This document shows, one piece after another, positions 36,401 to 43,856 of a stretch of 64,000 bases of DNA. This DNA comes from Buchananella hordeovulneris. GTDB taxonomy: Bacteria > Actinomycetota > Actinomycetes > Actinomycetales > Actinomycetaceae. The notes beneath the pieces were generated by a model. The model did not search any database. It was given only the letters and a program-made list of their open reading frames with translations, and was not told the origin of the DNA. A program made the translations under genes and the position numbers. Position 1 is the first letter of the stretch, and each line of letters begins with the position of its first letter. The stretch lies in NCBI RefSeq assembly GCF_001907235.1, contig NZ_MQVS01000003.1, positions 248,001 to 312,000 of the forward strand, written 5' to 3'.

Positions 36401-37564
36401 CCACTGGTACTCGGACTGTTGCATGTAGGGCATGCCGGTGGAGGCTGGTACGCCAAACTTTGCCAGATCGCTATCAAGGTCACGTTGGTAGTAGTCGGAA
36501 GGCGTAAATAGCGCCACCGAGGTGCGGGGATTCTTGGTGCCGGGTGCGTAGATGGCGGGCAGCTTGGAACCCGACGAATGGCCGCCGTCGAACCTGTTTT
36601 GGGCTGCCTCCACCCCGACAAATACCTCTCGGTAGGGATCGTAGCCGTTGGCGGCGGCGAAACTAGAGATCTGGTCGGCATAGTACGGCCAGTCGTAGTT
36701 CACGAACACAGAATTGTGTATTTGGCCGTGCTTGTCGTCTTTTAGCCACTGTGCCTTATCGCTGTCAAAGTTGGAGTTGGTGTCGTACCACTGCGTGTAT
36801 AGGCCCTGCTTGGTGAGGTAGGCCATGAACGGTTTGAACTCGGAGTCGTCACCCGACTCTTCCTGGTTCAGGAAGTAGCCGTCGAAACCGTAGTACTTGG
36901 CCATCTCCACGAGCTTATTTGCGATGATGTATCCCTCGGAGTTGGGATCCTTATCGAAGGACTCGTGGAAAGTCAAGCCGGGCCGGAAGTACGGATCAAA
37001 GTAGATGATCGCCACCGTTTTAACCCCGTTGCGGTGGGCAGCGTCAGTGTAGGCGGGATTGGGAATAGTGAGAATTCCGAATTCGAAACCGCGATTGCGC
37101 CAATCTGAGTTGTGGGGATCGTAGATCTTTTTGGGCACCCCAACGCTAGCCGAACCGTGCCAAGGTGACCAGTAGTCGGCGTACTGCCAGAAGGTCAAGG
37201 CGTAGTCGGAAAAGGTATTGTTTGCGGTAGTCGACTCAAAGAATGAGTTGCCGTAGTCCCCTTGCATTAGCATGACCTCGGCCTTGCCATCTAGCTCGGG
37301 GTTGGCCTGGGTGGCGGCAAAGGGCGCGTTGCGGGTCTGTAGGGGGACATGCGAGCGCAGATAGCGTGCATGTGGATCGGATTGTGGGCTCCAGTTGCGA
37401 ATATCTTGGAGGCGATACCCGGCCACGTGGGGCTGGGCCCGGGAGATCGCGGAGTCTCCGCTGGGGGGATGCGAGTCGGCGCCGAAGGCGGGAACAGTCG
37501 CGAGGGTAGCGATCAACGCGACTGCTCCGGCCGTAGCGACAACGCGACGTCGGGCGGGATGCAT
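33425..37564 (-). CDS. Secreted cell-wall-binding GH85 endo-beta-N-acetylglucosaminidase
   Basis: A 1379-aa surface enzyme that cleaves the chitobiose core of N-glycans. The signal peptide is residues 1-28 (cut after AFG). The GH85 catalytic domain spans roughly residues 60-480, with catalytic Asn233 and Glu235 in GFDGYFLNQEE. It is followed by beta-sandwich and fibronectin/Ig-like modules (residues ~560-1025, including LPAGVQWDPEQRTISGTP), a (D/E)PTATP linker (~1030-1080) and three cell-wall-binding type 2 repeats to the C-terminus (RIGGADRVSHSLAV, RLAGPNRFATAVAV, KVVGANRYQTSALL). There is no LPXTG, so attachment is non-covalent. ATG 37564 follows AAAGGAG. It is the last gene after the ABC transporter. 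Confidence 0.93.
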   Translation of the reverse strand: MHPARRRVVATAGAVALIATLATVPAFGADSHPPSGDSAISRAQPHVAGYRLQDIRNWSPQSDPHARYLRSHVPLQTRNAPFAATQANPELDGKAEVMLMQGDYGNSFFESTTANNTFSDYALTFWQYADYWSPWHGSASVGVPKKIYDPHNSDWRNRGFEFGILTIPNPAYTDAAHRNGVKTVAIIYFDPYFRPGLTFHESFDKDPNSEGYIIANKLVEMAKYYGFDGYFLNQEESGDDSEFKPFMAYLTKQGLYTQWYDTNSNFDSDKAQWLKDDKHGQIHNSVFVNYDWPYYADQISSFAAANGYDPYREVFVGVEAAQNRFDGGHSSGSKLPAIYAPGTKNPRTSVALFTPSDYYQRDLDSDLAKFGVPASTGMPYMQQSEYQWMIHERERMYFSGVNADPQRTGATQDAARPDVAVRRANGWVGVADFTPARSVIRGDVFYSSFNTGKGMRWYDQGQVTREEEWTDIASQSLLPSWQWWIDTTGARPNVDFDYGPEPRKNVQGEAITPPFTPQGAFTGGSSLVIHGGISAPATLRLFKTDLAVAADARAEVTWKKATSDDANLALALIFADAPQEVVNLPLGEGSTQWATSTVDLSAYAGRQLVTMGLTIDGQAEATQFNVGQLRLTHGQAAAPPTPTGLRLDTWYATGEAEVSWDKGDFGQVDSYLLQAVDAEGTTKFLAAGFTDARHIKNVGMAGDFTLRLYAVGKDGQLSAPAELSVATSSLPSALTLDEAADANGYFTQAARPGEVTVHWQAPAAGAPAEGYVVRVETLYEEETSPFGGYGEVQVGPEATSATLPAPREGLPFNVTVQPRGGQTVVAGTALRGRYHDAWAHPLESRDYVDLGQGAYKLANPTATDWQKLTATGQESWVATRGKANRASWGVTDENGRLTRRRALTDDQAATFAITDYAGNTSQPVTLRRQGDQVVLTDEAAPVVGLSPWTAQQVAVGQELTSISVRAADNVSVAEISVTGLPAGVQWDPEQRTISGTPTASGTFEVQVVARDGAGNEGSQRVTIEVAPGAEPTPDPTATPDPTATPDPTATPDPTATPEPTATPEPTATPEPTATPEPTATPRPPAAPGVRRIGGADRVSHSLAVYAAGEFDSTVVLASAASDIDSATALPLAAALRAPVLWTAAEQLEDQVLAALRERGAKHVVVVGGPHWVSDAKIAQLQAQGLTVERLAGPNRFATAVAVAERTLAADPATRVFAIDGVLPADSVATGSVARQADAVVVLTGGSKLPTATAEFLAAHPQLQRVAVGSRAAAALAGQGEVTKVVGANRYQTSALLAQQYAPQARYVALADGGSYEFAVAGAALAAAHDGVLLLTPGSHLGREARATLTALRPTTVTLLGDPDRLGPLVHLSVRLLLRK
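34326..34469 (-). repeat. Eight 18-bp tandem repeats encoding the (D/E)PTATP linker of the GH85 protein
   Basis: The GTGGCCGTCGG core recurs every 18 bp at 34326, 34344, 34362, 34380, 34398, 34416, 34434 and 34452. Four units encode EPTATP and four DPTATP. Being in frame, copy-number change would alter linker length, and so reach from the cell wall, without breaking the frame. Confidence 0.95.
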
Positions 37565-37631
37565 GTGTGCTCCTTTGCGCAGGGATTTTACTCTTCGGGT
37601 ACTGCTAGCAACCTGTGAGGCAGCGGCGCAA

Positions 37632-38534
37632 TTAGCCCTTCACCCCACCAACTTCGACACCCTTGAAGAAGAACTTCTGCATGGAGGCGAAGAAAACGAT
37701 GATGGGAATGAGGGCAATGATGGTGCCTGCAGCTATCAGGCGGGGATTGGAACTGAAGGTAGAGTTCAGGTACTGCATGCCGACGGTGAGGGTGTACTTG
37801 TCGGTGTCGTTTAACACCACCAAGGGCCAGAGGAAGTCGTCCCAGGCTCCGATGAATGAGAACACCGCGACGACACTGGCCATGCCGCGCACGTTGGGCC
37901 AAACAATCTTGGTGATGCGCTGCCAGGTGTTGGCGCCGTCTACGGTGGCGGCATCTAGCACTTCGGCGGGTACGCCACGGCAGGCGGTAGCCATCAACAG
38001 GACGTTAATTGCGCCGATCGCGCCGGGTAAAAACACGCCGACCAGGGTGTTTTCCAAACCGAGCGATTTGATGGTTTGGTACTGGCTGGTGAGGGTGACT
38101 TCACCGGGTAGCAGTAAGACGGAAAACAGGATTGCAACGGCTATCGCCTTGCCGCGGAACTTTAGGCAGCCTAATGCGTAGCCTGCCAAAAGCGAGAATA
38201 GTACCTGGGTGAAAACAGTGGCGCAGGCTATCAGGAAGGAGTGGAGGGCATACCGGAAAACCGGAACTATCTGTGTGACCTTGGAAAAATTTTCCAAGGT
38301 GGGTTCAGCCGGGATGAGGTTTGGGGGAAAGGTGTAGATGTCCTCGGTGGGCCCCTTAAAGGCGGTGGACAGCTGCCATATAAACGGCGCCACCGCGATT
38401 ATAAACAGGAGTGCCAGCAGGAAGTAGCGAAAGATGACACCGGCCAGGGTCGGTTTTTTGAAATCTGAGGAACCCCGCGTGCGGTAGAGTCGCTCTCGCC
38501 GCAGCGAATAGGGGGCAGAGGGCGTGTGCGTCAT
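37632..38534 (-). CDS. Carbohydrate ABC transporter permease, MalG-like (CUT1)
   Basis: 300-aa inner-membrane permease with six predicted TM helices. The cytoplasmic EAA loop reads EVLDAATVDGANTWQRITKIVWPNV split around residues 200-225, the docking site for the ATPase. It overlaps the partner permease by 4 nt (ATGA). The N-terminus has a basic cytosolic stretch (YSLRRERLYRTRG). No ATPase gene is in the operon, so it probably uses a shared MsiK-type ATPase encoded elsewhere. The GH85 gene follows after 67 nt. Predicted cargo is the N-glycan oligosaccharide (from context). Confidence 0.93.
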   Translation of the reverse strand: MTHTPSAPYSLRRERLYRTRGSSDFKKPTLAGVIFRYFLLALLFIIAVAPFIWQLSTAFKGPTEDIYTFPPNLIPAEPTLENFSKVTQIVPVFRYALHSFLIACATVFTQVLFSLLAGYALGCLKFRGKAIAVAILFSVLLLPGEVTLTSQYQTIKSLGLENTLVGVFLPGAIGAINVLLMATACRGVPAEVLDAATVDGANTWQRITKIVWPNVRGMASVVAVFSFIGAWDDFLWPLVVLNDTDKYTLTVGMQYLNSTFSSNPRLIAAGTIIALIPIIVFFASMQKFFFKGVEVGGVKG

Positions 38535-39463
38535 CGGGCACCTTCCTGTTTGCGCTCACGTTTGGCGCGCTTACTTGCTCGGCGGGCTGCTATCTGGTCG
38601 GCCTGGTTGACGTAGGCCACGAGGAGAAGAGGGATAAACGTCAAGAGGAATAGCACCACGGATATAGCGGAGGCGTATCCCAGTTTTCCATTTATGCCCT
38701 TTCCGACGTTCTGCACCATCATCACGAGTGATTGCGCCTGACCGCCGGGCCCGCCCTTGCCGTTGGTGAGCACGTAAAGCTCGGTAAAGATACGCATGGC
38801 CGAGGTGGCGATAAGAGCGGCTACGAGAAACATCGCGTTGCGGACGCCCGGCAAGGTGACGTGGAAGAAGCGCCGGAGGGTGCCGGCCCCGTCGATAGCC
38901 GCTGCCTCGTGCAGCTCAGGAGAGACGTTGCCCAATGCCGCGAGATACACGACCATGTAGTAACCAAGACCCTTCCACACGGTAAGAGAAATGGCCACGG
39001 CGATGATCCACCATCTTTCCACCAGGAAGGGAACTGGTTTGTCTATGAGTCCCAGGGCGCTCAGCGATTGGTTGATGATTCCGCGCGAGTCGAACATCCA
39101 GCCCCAGATGATGCCGACAACGACGACGGAGGCGACGACGGGGAAGTAGGCAGTCGTGCGAAATGCCGATATGAAAGGCAGGTTTTTCTCCATCAGGAGT
39201 GCCACCAATAGCGGCAGTATCGTCAGCAGCGGCACGCAGACGACGACGTAAATGGCTACTGTCGTCAGGGCGTACGTGAAGGAGGGGTCATCAAATAGCT
39301 TTTGAAAGTTTTCTAGGCCCACCCACCTGCCAGGGCGGAGGGGGCGAGCGTTGGTGAATGCCGTGTAGATCGTGCGCAGAAAGGGCCAGATGGCAAAGAC
39401 GAGTACCCAGGTCACCGCGGGCGCGACCAGAATCCAGGGCGTGAAGCGGTGGTTTGAATTCAC
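38531..39463 (-). CDS. Carbohydrate ABC transporter permease, MalF-like (CUT1)
   Basis: 310-aa permease with six TM helices, beginning with a hydrophobic WILVAPAVTWVLVFAIWPF segment and carrying the EAA motif ELHEAAAIDGAGTLRRFFHV (about residue 190). A conserved YYMVVYLAALGNV precedes it. The start is GTG 39463. It is separated from the binding-protein gene by a 51-nt gap occupied by a 32-bp perfect palindrome, so its expression is probably lower than that of the binding protein. It is a heterodimer partner of the 37632-38534 permease. Confidence 0.93.
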   Translation of the reverse strand: MNSNHRFTPWILVAPAVTWVLVFAIWPFLRTIYTAFTNARPLRPGRWVGLENFQKLFDDPSFTYALTTVAIYVVVCVPLLTILPLLVALLMEKNLPFISAFRTTAYFPVVASVVVVGIIWGWMFDSRGIINQSLSALGLIDKPVPFLVERWWIIAVAISLTVWKGLGYYMVVYLAALGNVSPELHEAAAIDGAGTLRRFFHVTLPGVRNAMFLVAALIATSAMRIFTELYVLTNGKGGPGGQAQSLVMMVQNVGKGINGKLGYASAISVVLFLLTFIPLLLVAYVNQADQIAARRASKRAKRERKQEGAR

Positions 39464-39481
39464 GGAAATGCTTTCTTCGGG

Positions 39482-39513
39482 GATGTGGGCGGGGCCGCGG
39501 CCCCGCCCACATC
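39482..39513 (-). terminator. 32-bp perfect palindrome between binding-protein and permease genes
   Basis: GATGTGGGCGGGGCC and GGCCCCGCCCACATC flank a central GC, with no mismatch, starting 1 nt after the binding-protein stop. It fits the intergenic stem-loops that reduce read-through and protect the upstream mRNA in sugar ABC operons (as in malE-malF). Confidence 0.7.
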
Positions 39514-39514
39514 G

Positions 39515-40843
39515 CTACTTGGTCAGGTTGTCGTTGGCGTATTTGACGGCGTCGTCAAGTGCCTGCTGCCCGGTGATGTCTCCCTTAATGGCCAGGGAGA
39601 TCTGCTGGGACATGTGGATGGCCATGTCGTTGCTCCACTGGACAGGCTCGGGGATCATGGCCTTGTCCATGTAGGGAGCAGCGAGCTTCAGCGCCTCCGC
39701 CTGGAGCGGATCGGTGATCGCCGAAGTGAACGATTCCGGGTTGTTGGTTCCCTCCACGGTGCCGGGGAAGAATCCCTGGGCTAGCTTGACAAACTCCACC
39801 TGGTTGTCGTTGTTGGTGACGAACTGGGCGAACGCCAACGCCAGCTCGGGATTGGCGGAGTTCTTGGAGACGCTGATGCCCTGGACAAAGAGCGGGGAAA
39901 TACCAAAACGCGGCGTCATCTTGATCTTGTCCAGCAAGGTGGGCGCGTCGTCCTTGAGCTGGGTCGGGAAGCCGGGGGTCGCAGTGGTCCACGCCGTCTT
40001 GTTCTGCTTGAAGAGAGCGGCGTTGCCCTGGTAGTCGGAGTTGAGTACCTCGGCGGGGATAGCGCCTTCCTTGAAGAGCTTGGCGTACTCATCAACAATG
40101 GCCGCTGCCTTGGCGTCGTTGAAGACGAACTTGCCGTCCTTCATGATTTCTACCCCGGCAGAGGCAAAGTCGGCGAGGTTAGGCATCGCCGAGACCAGGG
40201 GCATACTGCCATCGGTCTTCTGGGCGATTTCGCGGGCGGTCGCGTAGAACTCCTCGGGGGAAGTGGGGAACTTGTCGGTCGGCAAACCCGCCTTGCTGAA
40301 GGCCTCGGTGTTCCACCAGTTGAGGTCCGTCGCTAGGTACCAGGGGTAGCCGAAGGAGCCCTCAAGGCCCTCGAATTCGTAGGCCGCGATTCCGGACGGC
40401 AGGTAGTGTTCGATGGCGGCCGGATCGGCCTGCTTGAGATCCACCAGCATGTCGATTTCCGGTTCGGCCAACAGGTAGGCGAAACCCGGTGGCAGGTTGA
40501 CGACGTCCGGTAGCTGGCCGGAACCGGCCTGCTGCAGGATTTTCTCCTCGTAGCCGTCACCGGGCTGATCCACCCAGTTGATCTTGGTGCCGGGGTTGGC
40601 TGCTTCGAAGTCGGCGATGAGCTTTTCGAAGTAGGGCGAGAACTTTTCGTTCTTCAGAGACCAGGTTTGGAACGTGATCTCGCCACTGAGGCTTCCCGCG
40701 GTTCCTTCGGCGGAGGTCTGACCGGGGTCCGTCTTTCCGCTGGTGTCCGTTTTACTTTCTGTGCCGCAAGCGGTCAGGGTCAGGGTCAGGGTCAGGGTGG
40801 CAGCGCCCGCGAATGCTAGGGCGCGGCGAAGACTCCTGCTCAT
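39515..40843 (-). CDS. Extracellular solute-binding lipoprotein of sugar ABC transporter
   Basis: A 442-aa lipoprotein. The signal peptide has an unusual LTLTLTLT h-region ending in the lipobox LTAC, with Cys about residue 26. The mature part is a family 1 (sugar) binding protein: GEITFQTWSL at the first strand, PGTKINWVDQPGDGYEEKI, VNLPPGFAYLLAEPE, and a C-terminal region with PLFVQGISVSKNSANPELALAF. I choose ATG 40843 because AAAGGAG is 6 nt upstream; ATG 40849 would directly abut that sequence. First gene of the transporter-GH85 operon, with a candidate operator about 100 nt upstream. Confidence 0.93.
   Translation of the reverse strand: MSRSLRRALAFAGAATLTLTLTLTACGTESKTDTSGKTDPGQTSAEGTAGSLSGEITFQTWSLKNEKFSPYFEKLIADFEAANPGTKINWVDQPGDGYEEKILQQAGSGQLPDVVNLPPGFAYLLAEPEIDMLVDLKQADPAAIEHYLPSGIAAYEFEGLEGSFGYPWYLATDLNWWNTEAFSKAGLPTDKFPTSPEEFYATAREIAQKTDGSMPLVSAMPNLADFASAGVEIMKDGKFVFNDAKAAAIVDEYAKLFKEGAIPAEVLNSDYQGNAALFKQNKTAWTTATPGFPTQLKDDAPTLLDKIKMTPRFGISPLFVQGISVSKNSANPELALAFAQFVTNNDNQVEFVKLAQGFFPGTVEGTNNPESFTSAITDPLQAEALKLAAPYMDKAMIPEPVQWSNDMAIHMSQQISLAIKGDITGQQALDDAVKYANDNLTK
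40772..40795 (-). repeat. Four 6-bp repeats in the lipoprotein signal peptide
   Basis: GGTCAG repeated four times without change (40772-40795), encoding Leu-Thr pairs in the hydrophobic core of the signal peptide just before the lipobox. Slippage would change h-region length in steps of two residues. Confidence 0.9.
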
Positions 40844-40944
40844 GTTCATCTCCTTTGAAGAATGTGGCAGCGCCAGGGGAGCGGCAGTTCAGCGCGTCGA
40901 GACGCTCCGAACTGCATCGCTTTAGTGAAGTGTGGCACGTCCAT

Positions 40945-40960
40945 GCTTAAGCGGTCCAGG
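40945..40960. promoter_or_regulatory. Candidate LacI-family operator upstream of the transporter operon
   Basis: GCTTAAGCGGTCCAGG shares 12 of 16 bases with the site between GH38 and lacI (32286-32301), in the same orientation on the plus strand. It lies 102 nt upstream of the binding-protein start, in the divergent region shared with the NIF3 gene. Confidence 0.45.
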
Positions 40961-41071
40961 TTCGCGCGCGCAAACCCGGTCACAAAAAGGTAACATTGCG
41001 TAATGCTGCGTGTTAAATCGGCTGTATGGCCATTGGTGCGCAGTGGTGGTGGGTGGGGTGGGCGCACCAAG

Positions 41072-41077
41072 TAGGGT
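41072..41077 (+). promoter_or_regulatory. -10 element of a leaderless NIF3-family gene
   Basis: TAGGGT ends 7 nt before ATG 41085; no Shine-Dalgarno is present. Confidence 0.45.
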
Positions 41078-41084
41078 GGGCCAC

Positions 41085-41891
41085 ATGACCCTGACAGTCG
41101 CAGACGTGACCAGCCATCTGGAGAAGCTCTACCCGCCCCACCTAGCCGAAGACTGGGACTCGATCGGCCTCATCGTGGGGCAGCCCACGGCCGTGGTGCA
41201 GCGCGTCCACCTGGCAGTCGACGTCACCCAGGCTGTCGTCGATGAGGCCCTGGCAGGCGGGGCCCAGCTGCTGCTCACCCACCACCCGCTCTACCTGCGC
41301 GGCACCGACACGGTGGCGTGCACCACGCCGAAGGGCCGCATGGTGCATGCCCTCATCTCCGCAGGCTGTGCGCTCTACAACGCTCACACCAATGCCGACT
41401 CCGCGCCTGAGGGCGTGGCTGTCGCCCTGGCTGAGTTGCTCGAGCTGCGCGCTACCGTGCCCCTGCAGCCCGCGGCGGCCGACCCGACGCTCGGAATCGG
41501 CCGGGTCGGACACCTGCCCACGCCGCAAACCTTGGATGAGCTTGCTGCCGTCGTCGCCCGGGTCTTGCCCGCCACCGTGCCGGGGATACTCGTAGGTGGT
41601 GACCTGACCGATACCGTCGACAAGGTGGCGGTTTCCGGCGGCTCCGGCGACTCGCTGCTGGGGGCGGCCCGCGCCGCCGGGGCCGACGTCTTCATCACCG
41701 CCGACCTCCGGCACCACCCGGCCCAAGATCACCTGGCGGGCGGCAAACCCTGGCTGATAAACACCACCCATTGGGCGAGCGAGTGGCCTTGGCTGCCTCT
41801 GCTGGCCCGCGCGCTGCGGGCCGAGTTTGGCCCACAATTGGAAGTGACGATTTCTACCCTGCCCACTGATCCGTGGCAGGCCAGCTACTAG
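41085..41891 (+). CDS. NIF3/DUF34 family dinuclear-metal protein
   Basis: A 268-aa member of the near-universal NIF3 family, toroidal hexamers with a dinuclear metal site. Metal-ligand motifs are LLLTHHPLYLRG (HH, about residue 64), NAHTNADS (about residue 100) and, near the C-terminus, VFITADLRHH and INTTHWASEW. The molecular function of the family is unsettled; older names (GTP cyclohydrolase I type 2) are doubtful. ATG 41085 has a -10 hexamer 7 nt upstream and no ribosome-binding site. It begins the actinobacterial trio NIF3, coiled-coil/zinc-ribbon protein, RNase H-phosphatase. Confidence 0.92.
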   Translation: MTLTVADVTSHLEKLYPPHLAEDWDSIGLIVGQPTAVVQRVHLAVDVTQAVVDEALAGGAQLLLTHHPLYLRGTDTVACTTPKGRMVHALISAGCALYNAHTNADSAPEGVAVALAELLELRATVPLQPAAADPTLGIGRVGHLPTPQTLDELAAVVARVLPATVPGILVGGDLTDTVDKVAVSGGSGDSLLGAARAAGADVFITADLRHHPAQDHLAGGKPWLINTTHWASEWPWLPLLARALRAEFGPQLEVTISTLPTDPWQASY

Positions 41892-41899
41892 GAGCACTC

Positions 41900-42637
41900 A
41901 TGGCGACCGCCCCGTTGAAAGACCAACGCAAGCTCGTTGAGTTGCAGGTCAAGGATCTCGCGCTGGCCAAACTCTCCCACCAGCTGCGCACCCTGCCCGA
42001 GTTGGCCGAATTAGCCGAGCTGGAGCGCCAGCACCAAGAGGCCGAGCGGCGAACATTGGCCGCGCGTACCCACCACGGTGATGTCACCCGGGAGTTGACC
42101 CGCATAGAGGACGAGATCGACGCCGTGCGGGCTCGTGCCGAACGGCACACGGCGCGCATGGCGCAAAGTGGCATTCCCGCCAAGGAGGTGGCCGCCCTCG
42201 AACGCGAGCTCACCGCGGTGCGGGCTCGCCTGACGACCTTGGAAGCCAAGCAGTTGGAGGTGTTGGAGCGGCAGGAAGCTGCGCACCAGGCGCTGGACGC
42301 CGCCGCAGAGGTAGGTAACGAGTTGCGGGCCCAAATCAAGGCGGTGGCGGCGCAGCGCGACGCGGCCGCCAATCAGATAAAGGCCGAAGGTCGCGCTCGC
42401 CTGGCGGCCCGCAACGAGTTCGCTGCCGCCCTGCCAGCCGACCTGGTGGCCGAGTACGACCGGGTGCGACGCGCCAACGGCGGGGTGGCGGTAGCCGCCC
42501 TGTATGGACGGCGGGTGGAGGGCGCTCCCGTGGAGTTCACCCCCGCGGAGCTGGACCGCATCCGGGCCGCCGCCCCGGATGAGCTGATTTTCTCGGAGGA
42601 TGACGGCTATCTGGTGGTGCGGATGGGCGAGCAGTGA
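41900..42637 (+). CDS. Coiled-coil protein of the DUF164/C4-zinc-ribbon family with the zinc cysteines lost
   Basis: A 245-aa protein: residues ~20-165 form a long antiparallel coiled coil (ERQHQEAERRTLAARTHH, VAALERELTAVRARLTTLE), followed by the family's C-terminal ribbon. In relatives the ribbon has CGGC and CxxC zinc pairs. Here the equivalent stretch reads RRVEGAPVEF and later IFSEDDGYLVVR, and the whole protein has no cysteine. The fold may persist through beta pairing without zinc. The start is ATG 41900; the GGAG ribosome-binding site overlaps the NIF3 stop. It overlaps the next gene as GTGA. Confidence 0.88.
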   Translation: MATAPLKDQRKLVELQVKDLALAKLSHQLRTLPELAELAELERQHQEAERRTLAARTHHGDVTRELTRIEDEIDAVRARAERHTARMAQSGIPAKEVAALERELTAVRARLTTLEAKQLEVLERQEAAHQALDAAAEVGNELRAQIKAVAAQRDAAANQIKAEGRARLAARNEFAAALPADLVAEYDRVRRANGGVAVAALYGRRVEGAPVEFTPAELDRIRAAAPDELIFSEDDGYLVVRMGEQ

Positions 42638-43842
42638 GCCGCCGCCTCCTGGTCCACACTGATGGCGGGGCGCGCGGCAACCCCGGCCCGGCCGGATACG
42701 GCGCCGTCGTCTACGACGCCGAAACCGGACAGGTGCTGGCCACCCGGGCCCGGTTCCTGGGCGAGGCCACCAACAATGTTGCCGAATACGAGGGCCTGAT
42801 CGCGGGCCTGCAGGCCGCCCACGCCATCGACCCGACCGCCACCGTTACCGTGCGGGCTGACTCCAAGCTGGTGGTGCAGCAAATGAGCGGCGCCTGGAAG
42901 ATCAAGCACCCTGACATGCAAGCGTTGGCCCGCCGGGCCCGCGCCGTTCTGCCGCCGGAACAAGTGCACTACGAGTGGGTTGCCCGCGCCGACAACCAGG
43001 CGGCCGACGCGCTCGCCAACGAGGCGATGGACAGCCAGGGGGAGAGCGCCACCGACGAGTGGCGCCAGGCCCCCACCGAGACGCCCGCGGCGAGCCCGGA
43101 CCCGGCACCCGCGGCCAACAACGATCCGGCCGTCCGGGTCTCGGCTAACAATTCGGTCCCGGTGGCCCGCCCCCGGGAGGCCTCCATTTGGGTCGGGGCA
43201 GGCACCCGCACCACCCTGGTGCTCGTCCGCCACGGCGTGACCCCGATGACACTGGCGGGCGAGTTCTCCGGCGGTAGCGAGCCCGGACCGGACCTCAGTC
43301 CGGAGGGCTACCGGCAGGCGGAGCAGACGGCGCGGTTCGTGGCCCGCATCGGCCACGACCTGTGGCTCGACAGCCCGCGGGCCGACGTCGTCCTGGCCTC
43401 GCCCATGATCCGCACCCAGTCCACCGCGCGGGTGATCGCCGCCGCCCTCGAGACGGGCGTGGAAAACGCGGAGGCGTTCGCCGAGGCGCACCTAGGGCAC
43501 TGGCAGGGGTTGACGGCGGCGGAGATCGAGCAGCGCTGGCCAGGGGAGCTGCAGCGTTGGGCGAATGAGGCCACCGTCGCCCCACCCGGAGGTGGGGAAA
43601 GCCTGCAGGACGTGCAGCGGCGGATCCGCCCCGCCCTGCGGCGGATAGTGGAGGAGTACGCGGGCCGCACCGTCATCATCGCCACCCACAACGTGGTCCT
43701 GCGCGCCGCCCTCGGCACGGTGCTGCGCATGGAACCGCGCCATTGGACCACCATTCGGACCTTCCCCGCCTCGGTGAGCGTGATCGAGCACTTCGCTGAC
43801 GGCCGCAACCTGGTCAGTGCAATAGGCATCCCACCCCACTAG
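42634..43842 (+). CDS. Bifunctional RNase HI / histidine-phosphatase (acid phosphatase) protein
   Basis: A 402-aa two-domain protein. The RNase H domain (residues 1-~135) has HTDGGARGNPGPAGYGAVVY with the first catalytic Asp, NNVAEYEGLIAGL with Glu, RADSKLVVQQMSG with Asp and the final ADNQAADALAN. A Pro/Ala-rich linker (~140-190) leads to a phosphoglycerate-mutase-like phosphatase with LVLVRHGVTPMT (catalytic His), ASPMIRTQSTA and ATHNVVLRA. Its mycobacterial counterpart is RNase H with an acid phosphatase of the CobC type. It starts at GTG 42634, overlapping the previous stop. Confidence 0.93.
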   Translation: MSRRLLVHTDGGARGNPGPAGYGAVVYDAETGQVLATRARFLGEATNNVAEYEGLIAGLQAAHAIDPTATVTVRADSKLVVQQMSGAWKIKHPDMQALARRARAVLPPEQVHYEWVARADNQAADALANEAMDSQGESATDEWRQAPTETPAASPDPAPAANNDPAVRVSANNSVPVARPREASIWVGAGTRTTLVLVRHGVTPMTLAGEFSGGSEPGPDLSPEGYRQAEQTARFVARIGHDLWLDSPRADVVLASPMIRTQSTARVIAAALETGVENAEAFAEAHLGHWQGLTAAEIEQRWPGELQRWANEATVAPPGGGESLQDVQRRIRPALRRIVEEYAGRTVIIATHNVVLRAALGTVLRMEPRHWTTIRTFPASVSVIEHFADGRNLVSAIGIPPH

Positions 43843-43856
43843 CGATTGGAGATGAC

